DNA of 47,357 bases, from NCBI GenBank assembly GCA_903827945.1, contig CAIKKN010000022.1, positions 1 through 47,357 of the forward strand, written 5' to 3'. Position 1 is the first letter of the stretch. Every line of letters starts with the position of its first letter. Shown piece after piece: positions 1 to 7,763 of this stretch. The notes under the pieces were generated by a model. That model saw only the letters and a list, made by a program, of their open reading frames with translations. It did no database searches and had not been told where the DNA came from. Source of the DNA: an uncultured Actinomycetes bacterium. GTDB lineage: Bacteria > Actinomycetota > Actinomycetes > Nanopelagicales > Nanopelagicaceae. Made by a program: the position numbers and the translations under genes.

Positions 1-53
1 ACATTCTTACTAAATTCCCTGCCGATGAACTTTTCATCGCCAACGAGTATTAA
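1..53 (+). CDS. C-terminal tail of an unidentified upstream gene (partial)
   Basis: Reading from base 3, an open frame runs to a TAA at 51-53 and encodes a protein-like tail ending FIANEY. The other two plus-strand frames stop at once or look less protein-like. The gene starts left of the window. The fragment is too short to assign a family, and the call rests only on the open frame and its position just before the next plus-strand gene. Confidence 0.3.
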   Translation, partial: ILTKFPADELFIANEY

Positions 54-92
54 TCGGTAAGAAAGAACGCTCAAGGGCACTACCCTCATCCT

Positions 93-1019
93 GTGTTCGG
101 ATTCTTAGCTTTCTTCGTCGGTGCCCTCACCGCCCTGCAATCTCGGGCAAATGGACGTCTTGCGATTCATCTCAACAACGGCATTCTTGCTGGCCTAGTT
201 TCCAACTTAACCGGATGGTCGCTGATTTTTATTATTTTGGCTTTCTCCAAGAAGGATCGAACTAGTTTTATTCGCGTTCTTAAGGCTTCACGTCACCGAG
301 AGATCAAGCTCTGGGAAGTAATGGGCGGTTTTGGAGGCGCATTCTTCTTGGCCGTCCAAAGTTCTAGCGTTCCAGTTGTCGGCATTGCTCTATTCACCAT
401 CGGGCTTGTGGCTGGACAGACCTCGTCCTCACTTCTCGTGGATAAATTGGGCATCTCTCCAAGTGGCAAGAAGCCTGTAACTCTTCTTCGAGTGAGCACA
501 GCTCTTCTCACACTTCTTGGCGTGACAATTGCCGTTCTTCCCAAGCTCTCGCAAGGAAAATTTAGTTTTATCTACATTATTTTGGCGCTTCTTACAGGAG
601 TCATCGTTTCGTTCCAGCAAGCAATTAATGGTCGCCTCAATGTTGTCGCCCAGCGCCCGATTGTGACTGCCTGGTTTAACTTTGCAGCCGGAACCGCGCT
701 GCTCCTTGTTTTCCTTGCGGTTAATCTATTGCTCGGTGGCAAGGTTGGATCACTTCCAGGAAATCCACTTATGTACGCAGGTGGACCTATCGGATTAACC
801 TTCATTGCGATCTCTGCTTACACAATTAAAGAACTAGGTGTTCTGAACTTTATTATGTTTAGCGTTGCCGGTCAGGTTGTTACCGCATTAATAGTCGATG
901 CGATTGCACCCGCTGATAACGCGAAGTTGAGCTTATGGGTAATTGTGGGAACGCTAATAACCTTTGTATCGGTATTGATTCCGAAAATTTCCGAACAGCT
1001 TGGAAAGAAGAAGGCTTAG
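93..1019 (+). CDS. DMT-superfamily transporter of the YdcZ/DUF606 type
   Basis: A 308-residue, strongly hydrophobic protein with about ten predicted membrane segments. It appears to be two tandem DUF606 (YdcZ-like) halves: the motif with ALQSRANGRL near residue 15 recurs as FQQAINGRLN near residue 175, which is the internal duplication expected of the long form. The family belongs to the drug/metabolite transporter superfamily and sits in the cytoplasmic membrane; its substrate cannot be read from the sequence. The start is GTG at 93, with no convincing Shine-Dalgarno sequence. The gene overlaps the end of the convergent small gene at 1016-1252 by 4 nt. An EamA-type exporter of unrelated substrate is the alternative. 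Confidence 0.8.
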   Translation: MFGFLAFFVGALTALQSRANGRLAIHLNNGILAGLVSNLTGWSLIFIILAFSKKDRTSFIRVLKASRHREIKLWEVMGGFGGAFFLAVQSSSVPVVGIALFTIGLVAGQTSSSLLVDKLGISPSGKKPVTLLRVSTALLTLLGVTIAVLPKLSQGKFSFIYIILALLTGVIVSFQQAINGRLNVVAQRPIVTAWFNFAAGTALLLVFLAVNLLLGGKVGSLPGNPLMYAGGPIGLTFIAISAYTIKELGVLNFIMFSVAGQVVTALIVDAIAPADNAKLSLWVIVGTLITFVSVLIPKISEQLGKKKA

Positions 1020-1252
1020 CCTTCGCCGTTTCCACCTTCTGCTGCTTCGTGTCCTGATGTGCCTTCAGCTCCACCAGGTGCTGCAGAGATAGATGGCTTA
1101 CCACCAAGCATCGGCGCTGCAGAAGCAGTGCTGCTTAAGCTTGAAGGTTTTGCAATCTTTGCTGCGCCTTCGTCATCTCCGCCATGGAAAACAACGAGCG
1201 CTCCGCCGCCGACTATAAGAATGCCGGCGAGGATAAGAATAATTTTGCGCAT
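1016..1252 (-). CDS. small membrane-anchored or secreted protein, function unknown
   Basis: A 78-residue protein. The N-terminus is MRK followed by about 18 hydrophobic residues, which is either an uncleaved membrane anchor or a signal sequence. It is followed by an Ala/Ser/Gly/Glu-rich, low-complexity acidic tail that should lie outside the membrane. No family is recognised. It is probably a real gene because an AAAGGAG ribosome-binding site lies 5 nt before the ATG, and it neatly fills the space between the transporter and the helicase. It could be translated from the helicase transcript, since both are on the minus strand with a gap of 36 nt. Confidence 0.6.
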   Translation of the reverse strand: MRKIILILAGILIVGGGALVVFHGGDDEGAAKIAKPSSLSSTASAAPMLGGKPSISAAPGGAEGTSGHEAAEGGNGEG

Positions 1253-1288
1253 TTCTGCTCCTTTATAAAGTTATTTAATTCTACTCAC

Positions 1289-3223
1289 TTAGCGAGTTGG
1301 TGCACTTTTGTGACGAGGCTTCTTTGCAGCGACTTTCTTGCCGCCCTTTGCCAAGGCACGTGGTGCAGCTTTACCCGTTGAAGTTTTTTTACGGGCAGCA
1401 CTCTTTACTGCTGGATCAAATTTATTTGTACGAAAAGTCTTTTTCTCTGAGTCAGCACCTGTCGTTTTTGCAAAACGCTCGGCGCGATCATTATCGCGAG
1501 ACTTTTTTACAGCAGCTTTTGCTGGAGAAAGCTTGCGAGCACCAGGCTTACTTGGTTTTGAACCAGGCTTTACGTTGAACTTATCTTCGCGCTTTGGATA
1601 TTTTGGCTTGCTAACGCGATCGCGACGCTTCTGCTCTGTCTCATCAACAATACGAAGAACTTCACGCTTTTCTACAATTGGCTTGTAAACGCGCTCTTCT
1701 TTTTTGTGTGCAGGCTTTGCTGCAACTGGCTTCTCAAACTTCTTTTTCTCCGCAAAAGGCTTAGAATAATCCTTCTTTGCGTACTCGCGCTTAGGAGCCT
1801 CTTTCTTCTCATATTCGCGCTTTGGTGCTTCGCGGTCTGCGCGAGAGGTGAATCCACCATCGCGATCACGCTTTGGGTAATCCGTTTTAGGGAATTCTTT
1901 CTTGTCGAAATCACGCTTTGGAGCCCGATCGCGCTTCTGGAAGTCTCCAGGGCGGTCGCTTCTCTCGCCACGAGAGCGATCGAAAGAACGCTCACCTGAG
2001 CGGCCACGAGATGAACCTGAACGCTCGTTACGACGAGGTGCTGGTTCTGTGACGATTACTGGGATACCTGATGGCTCTTGTGCGCCGGTGATGGTGACAA
2101 GATCATCATGCATTGGATGCACGAAAGATTCCTTGAGCTTTACGCCTGCACGAATTGCTAGGCCAAAGATGCTCTTCTTTTGCTTATGTGTTCCGATTGA
2201 AACAACAGTTCCTGTTGCTCCGGCACGCGCTGTGCGTCCTGCGCGGTGCAAGTAATCCTTGTGATCTTGCGGTGGATCAACGTGGACGACAAGGGAAACG
2301 TCGTCTACGTGAATTCCACGAGCTGCAACGTCTGTTGCAATCAAAGCTGTTGAATGTCCAAGTTTGAAACCTTCGAGAACGCGTGTGCGTTGGCTCTGAG
2401 TCTTTCCACCGTGCAATACGGATGCTGCAACACCTTGTTGACGAAGTTTGTCTGCAAGTTTGTCTGCACCATGCTTTGTCTTCACGAACATGATTGTGCG
2501 ACCTTCACGTGCTGCAATCTGTTGCAAGATTGTGTCGCGGTGAATTTGATCAACAATGAGAACGTGATGCTCCATGTTTCCTGCAGTTGACTTCTCATTT
2601 TCCAATGAGTGAGTTACTGGATCTTTTAGGAAGCGACGCACAAGGGCGTCGACATCGCGATCCAAAGTTGCAGAGAACAAGAGACGCTGACCATTTGGGG
2701 GAGTTAAGTTCAAGATTTGTGTGACGATTGGGAGGAAGCCCATATCTGCCATCTGATCTGCTTCATCCAAGATTGTTATTTGGATATCGTCCAAGACCAT
2801 GTACTTCTTCTTTAGAAGATCTTCTAAGCGACCTGGTGTCGCAACAATGATTGGGACTCCGCGCTTTAGGGCAGCTTGCTGAGTTGTGTAAGACATTCCG
2901 CCTGCAACAACTTGTGAATTCAATCCAACGGTACGAGCCAATGGCGCTAGAACTTCGCTGATTTGAACTGCGAGTTCGCGGGTTGGAGCAAGTACAAGAC
3001 CAAGTGGGCGACCCGGACGAGCTGTCTGTCCAGCCAAACGAGTCATCATTGCTAAACCGAAAGCAAGGGTCTTTCCAGAACCGGTCTGACCGCGGCCAAG
3101 TACGTCGCGTCCTGAAATCGCTTCAGGAAGTGTTGCTTTTTGAATAGGAAATGGGGTTGTTTTGCCTTCTTCTGTAAGAGCGGCAATGAGAGCAGGGTGA
3201 ACACCTAAAGATTTGAACGTCAT
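1289..3223 (-). CDS. DEAD-box ATP-dependent RNA helicase with long basic C-terminal tail
   Basis: A 644-residue helicase. The RecA-like core occupies about residues 1-370: an N-terminal Q motif (PFPIQ), motif I GQTGSGKT at 45-52, PTRELA near 80, TPGR near 130, DEAD at 153-156, SAT at 184-186, ATDVAARG near 295 and HRAGRTARAG near 328. The core places it with the RhlE/DeaD-type RNA helicases that unwind rRNA or mRNA duplexes. The remaining 250 or so residues are a charged, disordered tail. It carries APKRE-type repeats near 455-490 and then a Lys/Ala/Pro-rich histone-like end, likely a non-specific RNA-binding extension. No clear Shine-Dalgarno sequence precedes the ATG. It is monocistronic apart from the possible small gene downstream. 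Confidence 0.93.
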   Translation of the reverse strand: MTFKSLGVHPALIAALTEEGKTTPFPIQKATLPEAISGRDVLGRGQTGSGKTLAFGLAMMTRLAGQTARPGRPLGLVLAPTRELAVQISEVLAPLARTVGLNSQVVAGGMSYTTQQAALKRGVPIIVATPGRLEDLLKKKYMVLDDIQITILDEADQMADMGFLPIVTQILNLTPPNGQRLLFSATLDRDVDALVRRFLKDPVTHSLENEKSTAGNMEHHVLIVDQIHRDTILQQIAAREGRTIMFVKTKHGADKLADKLRQQGVAASVLHGGKTQSQRTRVLEGFKLGHSTALIATDVAARGIHVDDVSLVVHVDPPQDHKDYLHRAGRTARAGATGTVVSIGTHKQKKSIFGLAIRAGVKLKESFVHPMHDDLVTITGAQEPSGIPVIVTEPAPRRNERSGSSRGRSGERSFDRSRGERSDRPGDFQKRDRAPKRDFDKKEFPKTDYPKRDRDGGFTSRADREAPKREYEKKEAPKREYAKKDYSKPFAEKKKFEKPVAAKPAHKKEERVYKPIVEKREVLRIVDETEQKRRDRVSKPKYPKREDKFNVKPGSKPSKPGARKLSPAKAAVKKSRDNDRAERFAKTTGADSEKKTFRTNKFDPAVKSAARKKTSTGKAAPRALAKGGKKVAAKKPRHKSAPTR

Positions 3224-3348
3224 GAAACTACTACCAATCGAGAGTTGCTTTATAGAACAAGCGTGTCCCGACTCGATTCATCTATTTAGAATTCGATAAC
3301 TGGCTGACCAGAAAAGACTCGCAAGTAATGCAATAAGCCAATTGTAAC

Positions 3349-4023
3349 TTATTTAATTACTGCTCTACGCCATGCGGCATATTGGTCTGCAAGTGGATCA
3401 TTCACGCGTGAAAGTTCGCGTCCTAACGCTCGTTCAAGCAATAAATCTGCAAACTCTGGATTACGCGCCAGTACAGGTCCGTGTAAATAGGTACCAAATA
3501 CATTTCCTACAACAGCGCCATCGACACCACCCGCACCATTGCCAGACCCTGTAATTACACGTCCCAACGGTGTAATTCCACCAGCGAGATTCGTTTGGCC
3601 GCCATGATTTTCAAAGCCAGTCAATTCAACGTTCACAACATCAGAATAGATTTTGATATCTCCAACAAAACGTGATGATCCAGGAATGGTTTCCATATCA
3701 ATTACACCAAGTCCTTCTTGTTTCACGCCGCCTGCAAAATATGAATTACCAAGAATTTGAAAACCTGCGCAGACTGCAAGAACGACGCGAGATGTGAAAT
3801 CAAAACCTTTGAGTGCCTTGCACGAGAGAACCTGCGCTGCATCTTCTGCGCCACCCAATAAATAAATATCGCCATCATCCGGAAGTTCATCGCGGTAGGA
3901 GACGTCAACGATGTGGGCCTTTACTCCTGCTAGCCCTGCGCGAAAGGCCAAGACATCGGCATTTCCGCGATCGCCATATGTTCCAAGTAATTCGTTGTGA
4001 ATGCGAACGATGCGGATGCTCAT
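3349..4023 (-). CDS. gatD: lipid II isoglutaminyl synthase, glutaminase subunit GatD
   Basis: A 224-residue class I (CobB/CobQ-like) glutamine amidotransferase domain. The N-terminal ELLGTYGDRGNA signature is typical of GatD. The nucleophile is Cys85 in AVCAGFQ and the catalytic His181 lies in TYLHGP. In the known complex GatD hydrolyses glutamine and passes ammonia to MurT, which amidates the D-Glu of the lipid II stem peptide at the inner face of the membrane. The gene abuts murT with no intergenic base, consistent with a fixed subunit ratio. The length is a little under the usual 240 or so residues, but no motif is missing. Confidence 0.93.
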   Translation of the reverse strand: MSIRIVRIHNELLGTYGDRGNADVLAFRAGLAGVKAHIVDVSYRDELPDDGDIYLLGGAEDAAQVLSCKALKGFDFTSRVVLAVCAGFQILGNSYFAGGVKQEGLGVIDMETIPGSSRFVGDIKIYSDVVNVELTGFENHGGQTNLAGGITPLGRVITGSGNGAGGVDGAVVGNVFGTYLHGPVLARNPEFADLLLERALGRELSRVNDPLADQYAAWRRAVIK

Positions 4024-5139
4024 CTAGCCCACCAACTCAAAGAAGGCTGTGTAGGCTGCTAAAACCTCTACGGGGCCAGCAAATTTGGCGGCTGCTGCAT
4101 TGAAGTCTGCAACCAGTTCTGCGATTACGCCTTCGCAGTGCAGGCGATAGGCAAGGTCTATTCCGCGCTCACCGGTGACGACAACGTGTTTGCCGCGCAG
4201 AGATGAAAAGTCAATATCCCACAGCCAGGAAGTATCGATGCCATCTACTTCGCGAGCATTGAGAATCAAGATAACTTTCTCACCAGTGATGCCCGCAAGT
4301 GCTTCACGCCACGATGCCGGGTTCTTTGTTAAGCGTATTGCGCAATCTGCGTTGATGAATTTCTTAGAAACTTTTCGCTCGAGGCTTGCGACATCAACTT
4401 CGTGCCACGGTACGCCAAAGCGTTCGGCAGTGGCGTTTGCAAGAACTTCATTGCGAAGCGCCGCCGAACTTGCTTCAAACTGCTTATCTGAATAATGGTT
4501 ATTTAATCCGCACACACATTTGTAAAGTCCGCCGTGCCAATCTAGATATGAACCACATGATGGGCAAACTGCTCCATCAGGATGTCGGCCAGCTGCGCCG
4601 CCGAATGAGACGCGCACACTATTTTTGGCACTTGATATAACGTAATTAACGAATGGGTCATCCACATCTGCAATAAACGTCGCATTTGACGATGCGGCCA
4701 TCTCTCTCCAGCGATCTGCCACACGCTTTACTTCATGCATGCGGTGCAGTTGATCGCGAGTCAGATTCAATAACAAAATCGCTTCTGGATTTGTTGCTTT
4801 TGCAACGGCAGGAAGGTGAAGTTCATCTACTTCCAGTACTGCGTACTCGGATTTCGTCATTAATGCGTTTGCAACACCACGGGGCAAATTGGATCCAGAT
4901 TTGGATGTCGTGACGCTTCCCGCAGTCGCCATAAAGCCAGCCAGCGCACGCGTTGTTGATGTCTTTCCGTTCGTTGCCGAGACCAAAATAACCTTACGGC
5001 CAGCGGCTAATTTCGAAATAGCGTTTGGGCAAAGAATGAGAAGAACTCGCCCAGAAATGGTTTCACCAGATTTGCCAAGTAAGGAATGCGAGGCCCATCC
5101 CGCTAGACGGGCGACCAGCAAAGCAAAAGTGAGTCTCAT
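4024..5139 (-). CDS. murT: lipid II isoglutaminyl synthase, Mur-ligase-like subunit MurT
   Basis: A 371-residue protein with the Mur ligase central domain. Its P-loop is ATNGKTSTT around residues 55-63, followed by the DUF1727 C-terminal domain. A Cys4 ribbon (Cys192, Cys195, Cys208, Cys210) is the zinc-binding insertion characteristic of MurT. The protein activates the D-Glu carboxylate of the stem peptide with ATP for amidation by ammonia from GatD. It is shorter than the 410-440 residues common in the family, though both domains are present. Its ATG overlaps the apt stop by 4 nt (ATGA), so apt-murT-gatD is one translationally coupled operon. Confidence 0.93.
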   Translation of the reverse strand: MRLTFALLVARLAGWASHSLLGKSGETISGRVLLILCPNAISKLAAGRKVILVSATNGKTSTTRALAGFMATAGSVTTSKSGSNLPRGVANALMTKSEYAVLEVDELHLPAVAKATNPEAILLLNLTRDQLHRMHEVKRVADRWREMAASSNATFIADVDDPFVNYVISSAKNSVRVSFGGAAGRHPDGAVCPSCGSYLDWHGGLYKCVCGLNNHYSDKQFEASSAALRNEVLANATAERFGVPWHEVDVASLERKVSKKFINADCAIRLTKNPASWREALAGITGEKVILILNAREVDGIDTSWLWDIDFSSLRGKHVVVTGERGIDLAYRLHCEGVIAELVADFNAAAAKFAGPVEVLAAYTAFFELVG

Positions 5140-5669
5140 TCAGGAAATACCGTATGAACCGCGATGTTTGGAAACTCCTTATTGAATTTAGCTTTGCCGC
5201 CAAGACCAGGAATTTCAAGCAAAACGGCCACAGCATCAATCGTGCCTCCGCACCGTTGAATTAACTTAGACGCAGCTTTCAGCGTTCCACCGGTTGCAAG
5301 AACATCATCGAGCAGCAAAACGCGCTCACCAGCCAACACCGCATCTTGATGTATTTCTAAAGTGTCGATTCCATATTCCAAACCATACGTCTCTGAATGC
5401 GTGAGGTAAGGCAGTTTTCCTGATTTGCGAATCGGTACAAATCCTTTGCCGGCATAGCCCGCAACAGCAGCAGCCAAAATAAATCCACGAGCTTCAATTC
5501 CGGCGACGAGATCATAACTTTCTGAATAGGAAGCAATCTCTTCCACAACCGTCGCAAATGCCTCGGCGTCCTTCAGCATCGGAGTTACATCTTTGAAAGT
5601 GATTCCTGGATTTGGGAAATCGGGTACAACGCGGATCAATGCAAGCGCGTCTGCCTTGGAAGTACTCAT
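5136..5669 (-). CDS. apt: adenine phosphoribosyltransferase
   Basis: A 177-residue type I phosphoribosyltransferase. The PRPP loop (LLLDDVLATGGT) lies near residues 118-129, and the PNPGITFKD signature near residues 19-27 is typical of Apt. It salvages adenine to AMP with PRPP in the cytosol. It is the first gene of the apt-murT-gatD operon. The start is ATG at 5669, preceded by TATACT and a 6-nt gap with no Shine-Dalgarno sequence, so translation is probably leaderless. Pairing apt with peptidoglycan genes probably reflects operon packing rather than function. Confidence 0.95.
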   Translation of the reverse strand: MSTSKADALALIRVVPDFPNPGITFKDVTPMLKDAEAFATVVEEIASYSESYDLVAGIEARGFILAAAVAGYAGKGFVPIRKSGKLPYLTHSETYGLEYGIDTLEIHQDAVLAGERVLLLDDVLATGGTLKAASKLIQRCGGTIDAVAVLLEIPGLGGKAKFNKEFPNIAVHTVFPE

Positions 5670-5681
5670 TAAGTCAGTATA
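5670..5681 (-). promoter_or_regulatory. leaderless-type -10 element of the apt operon
   Basis: On the minus strand, TATACT (5676-5681) is followed by GACTTA and then the apt ATG. A TANNNT box 6 nt before the start codon is the classic layout of actinobacterial leaderless mRNAs. The matching -35 region would fall on the 3' end of the tRNA-Thr gene and is not recognisable. Confidence 0.5.
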
Positions 5682-5697
5682 AATCCGTTGCGAAGGT

Positions 5698-5772
5698 TGG
5701 AGCCTCAGGCCGGGATTGAACCGGCGACCTGTCCATTACGAGTGGACTGCTCTACCACTGAGCCACTGAGGC
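5698..5772 (-). tRNA. tRNA-Thr (anticodon CGT)
   Basis: The minus strand folds as a full cloverleaf. The acceptor arms are GCCTCAG and CTGAGGC, the anticodon stem is GTCCA/TGGAC around the loop CTCGTAA, and the T arm carries GGTTCAATCC. The anticodon CGT reads ACG threonine codons. The terminal CCA is encoded (5698-5700). It lies 28 nt upstream of apt on the same strand. Confidence 0.95.
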
Positions 5773-5867
5773 GGGCTATTAAGCGGTAATTCTAACCGGC
5801 AAAAACTCCCACCTCACTCACAGGCGGTTCTGCGTGCCTGCCAAGGTCCATCAATCAAGGTAGGGAC

Positions 5868-6056
5868 ATGAAACGACACATAGCAATCTTGGCATTTGGC
5901 ATCATCATCGCCGCCGGAGCTACTTTTTCTCAGATCAGTTCTGCAGCACCTGGCTTGGCATCGGCTTCCTCTGGTTCCAATCTTGCAGCGCATCAATTAG
6001 CTCCAACCACTATAGGAAGCGCCGCTTCCGTTCATGGAGTCGCACAAGACGACTAG
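5868..6056 (+). CDS. small secreted protein, function unknown
   Basis: A 62-residue protein with a typical Sec signal peptide: KRH, then a hydrophobic stretch of about 18 residues, then a likely cleavage site at SSAAP. The mature part is about 35 residues, rich in Ala, Ser and Gly, with no cysteine and no recognisable domain. An AAGGTAGGG sequence before the ATG can serve as ribosome-binding site. The stop codon overlaps the end of the convergent VOC-family gene by 4 nt. A chance ORF cannot be fully excluded, but the signal peptide and ribosome-binding site favour a gene. Confidence 0.5.
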   Translation: MKRHIAILAFGIIIAAGATFSQISSAAPGLASASSGSNLAAHQLAPTTIGSAASVHGVAQDD

Positions 6057-6715
6057 GAGATACTTACTTCTCCTGAATGGTTTTGCAGAACAACAGAAAC
6101 AATTCCAACTTCGCCATCGTTTTCTGATGGATCAACAAATTCAACATCGATATCACCAAGGTGAGTTTCGATATCTCCAGCAAGCCACTCTTCGACAGTT
6201 TGTTGCGAGCCTGCAATAACAAGTTTTTCGATTCGAGATCTTGCACTTCCATCTGATGATGGGTGATCCGTGGACAACCATTGGACGAAGAATGGAAGTT
6301 GTTCGTTGTGTAGCAATTCTTTAATTCCAAGTTGCTTCCACTTTAAATCTGTTCCATCTGGACGACGACGATGTCCTTCGACAGCTTCGCGGCCGATACG
6401 TGATTCTAACTTTGAAATATCTTTTGTTGAAAGTACCCAAGACAACCAACCGCCGCCTTCAGCAGCTTTTCTTGATACTGCTTTACCAAATGGTGTTTGT
6501 TCTGCAGCTGGGTGATCAAGTGCGCACACAACCTCAATGTATTGGCCCCCTACGAGTGGCGCCGTAAAGTTGCGGGTTCCAAAACGTGGGTGGATTCCAC
6601 CGTCAACAAAGGCTGTTCCAATTTGAGAACCGATTCTTTGGACGACATCAGAAATTTGATCGTGGGTCGTGGCATAAGAGACATGGTCTAAGCGCATGGG
6701 GAAATTCTGCACCAT
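6053..6715 (-). CDS. VOC-superfamily, glyoxalase-like domain protein
   Basis: A 220-residue protein opening with a vicinal-oxygen-chelate-type motif (LDHVSYAT). It continues with HPRFGTRNF and GGQYIEVVCAL, in the pattern of the glyoxalase-like domain (PF13468 type) found in many actinobacteria. Members usually have unknown substrates, and metal ligands cannot be assigned with confidence here. The second methionine at 6697, directly before LDHVSYAT, is an equally good start; neither start has a clear Shine-Dalgarno sequence. The gene stands alone between the small secreted protein and holB. Confidence 0.7.
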   Translation of the reverse strand: MVQNFPMRLDHVSYATTHDQISDVVQRIGSQIGTAFVDGGIHPRFGTRNFTAPLVGGQYIEVVCALDHPAAEQTPFGKAVSRKAAEGGGWLSWVLSTKDISKLESRIGREAVEGHRRRPDGTDLKWKQLGIKELLHNEQLPFFVQWLSTDHPSSDGSARSRIEKLVIAGSQQTVEEWLAGDIETHLGDIDVEFVDPSENDGEVGIVSVVLQNHSGEVSIS

Positions 6716-6800
6716 AGAAAGGGGTGCTCTTTACCAATTGTGGGGCTACTTCACGCGTGAAAAAAGCAACAAAAACGTTATATAAATAGATTTTCCGCGA

Positions 6801-7763
6801 TTAGCGGAGGGAAACCATCAACGCTTCCATCGTCAACAATGGCGCCGCGTTTCGGGCCAATCTCGCCCTCGCATCCATCACTGCATCGATTTTGGCGATG
6901 ATTTTCAACTTCTCAGAATCGCTAGCTACGCCGACTAATTGATCGCGATACTTCACTGCGATATCGAGCAAAATCGTATCTAGGGTGTCATGAACCATTC
7001 TTGTCTGACGAGACTTCTGGCCCTTCTCCAACTCCTTGATTGCCTTACTTCCGCCTGCAGTCAACTTACTTCCCTGTTGGCCCCACGCTTCCTTTGCTTT
7101 CTTTAACTCTTCATCATTCAAAGTTTCTGCAACACTTTCGGCGCCGCTCTTCGCCAGCTCGACAATCTTTGCCGCGGCCATAAATGCGCCAGCGATATCT
7201 TTAATTTCAAAAGGCAGGCGCAAGATTTCATCAGATGTTGTGGTTGGCAATTGCGCAGGTGCGACAAAGGCCAATGTACGAACACGGCTTCTGATTGTTG
7301 GAATCACATCTGCAGCCGACGGCGCGCATAAAATCCAGACGGTTCGTAGGCCCGGCTCTTCAATTGCTTTAAGCAAAGCATTTGCCGCTGAATCCGTTAG
7401 GCGCTCCGCGCTTTCTAAAATGACGACGCGATAATTTGAAGTCGATGGACTCCATGATGCGCGTTGCACTAATTCGCGAACGTCATCAATCTTTATAGAC
7501 AAGCCATCTGTTTTAACAAGTTCTAAATCTCCATGTGATCCTGCCAGTGCGGTTTTGCAATCACTGCAATCTGCGCATCCTTCGCTTTTACACAGAAGTG
7601 AGGCTGCAAATAACAAGGCAGCCTTTTCGCGCCCAAAGCCAGTGAATAACCACGCATGGGTCATCTCCTGGGATTCGGAAGCGTCATTCGCCGCAGCCTT
7701 CGCAGCCATTGTCAGAATAGGAAGAGCCTGCTTCTGCCCCTTCAGAGCGTCAAAAACGCTCAT
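6801..7763 (-). CDS. holB: DNA polymerase III subunit delta' (clamp loader)
   Basis: A 320-residue AAA+ clamp-loader subunit. The zinc module is visible as Cys58, Cys63, Cys66 and Cys69. The Walker A position reads TGFGREKA, degenerate as expected for the non-hydrolysing delta' subunit. The VVILESAERLTDSAANALLKAIEEP segment, spanning roughly residues 105-130, and the IRSRVR sensor are classic. It works with DnaX and HolA in loading the sliding clamp. It overlaps tmk by 4 nt. The tmk-holB order is the common bacterial arrangement. Confidence 0.92.
   Translation of the reverse strand: MSVFDALKGQKQALPILTMAAKAAANDASESQEMTHAWLFTGFGREKAALLFAASLLCKSEGCADCSDCKTALAGSHGDLELVKTDGLSIKIDDVRELVQRASWSPSTSNYRVVILESAERLTDSAANALLKAIEEPGLRTVWILCAPSAADVIPTIRSRVRTLAFVAPAQLPTTTSDEILRLPFEIKDIAGAFMAAAKIVELAKSGAESVAETLNDEELKKAKEAWGQQGSKLTAGGSKAIKELEKGQKSRQTRMVHDTLDTILLDIAVKYRDQLVGVASDSEKLKIIAKIDAVMDARARLARNAAPLLTMEALMVSLR

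Noticed and set aside
3401-3412. Palindrome TTCACGCGTGAA, also present at 6750-6761
   Set aside because: The first copy is inside gatD coding sequence and the second is a lone copy in a short gap; two copies of a 12-mer are not enough to claim a regulatory motif.
6781-6806. CCGC/GCGG stem at the holB end as a terminator
   Set aside because: The stem is only 4 bp, includes the stop-codon region and has no clear T-tract.
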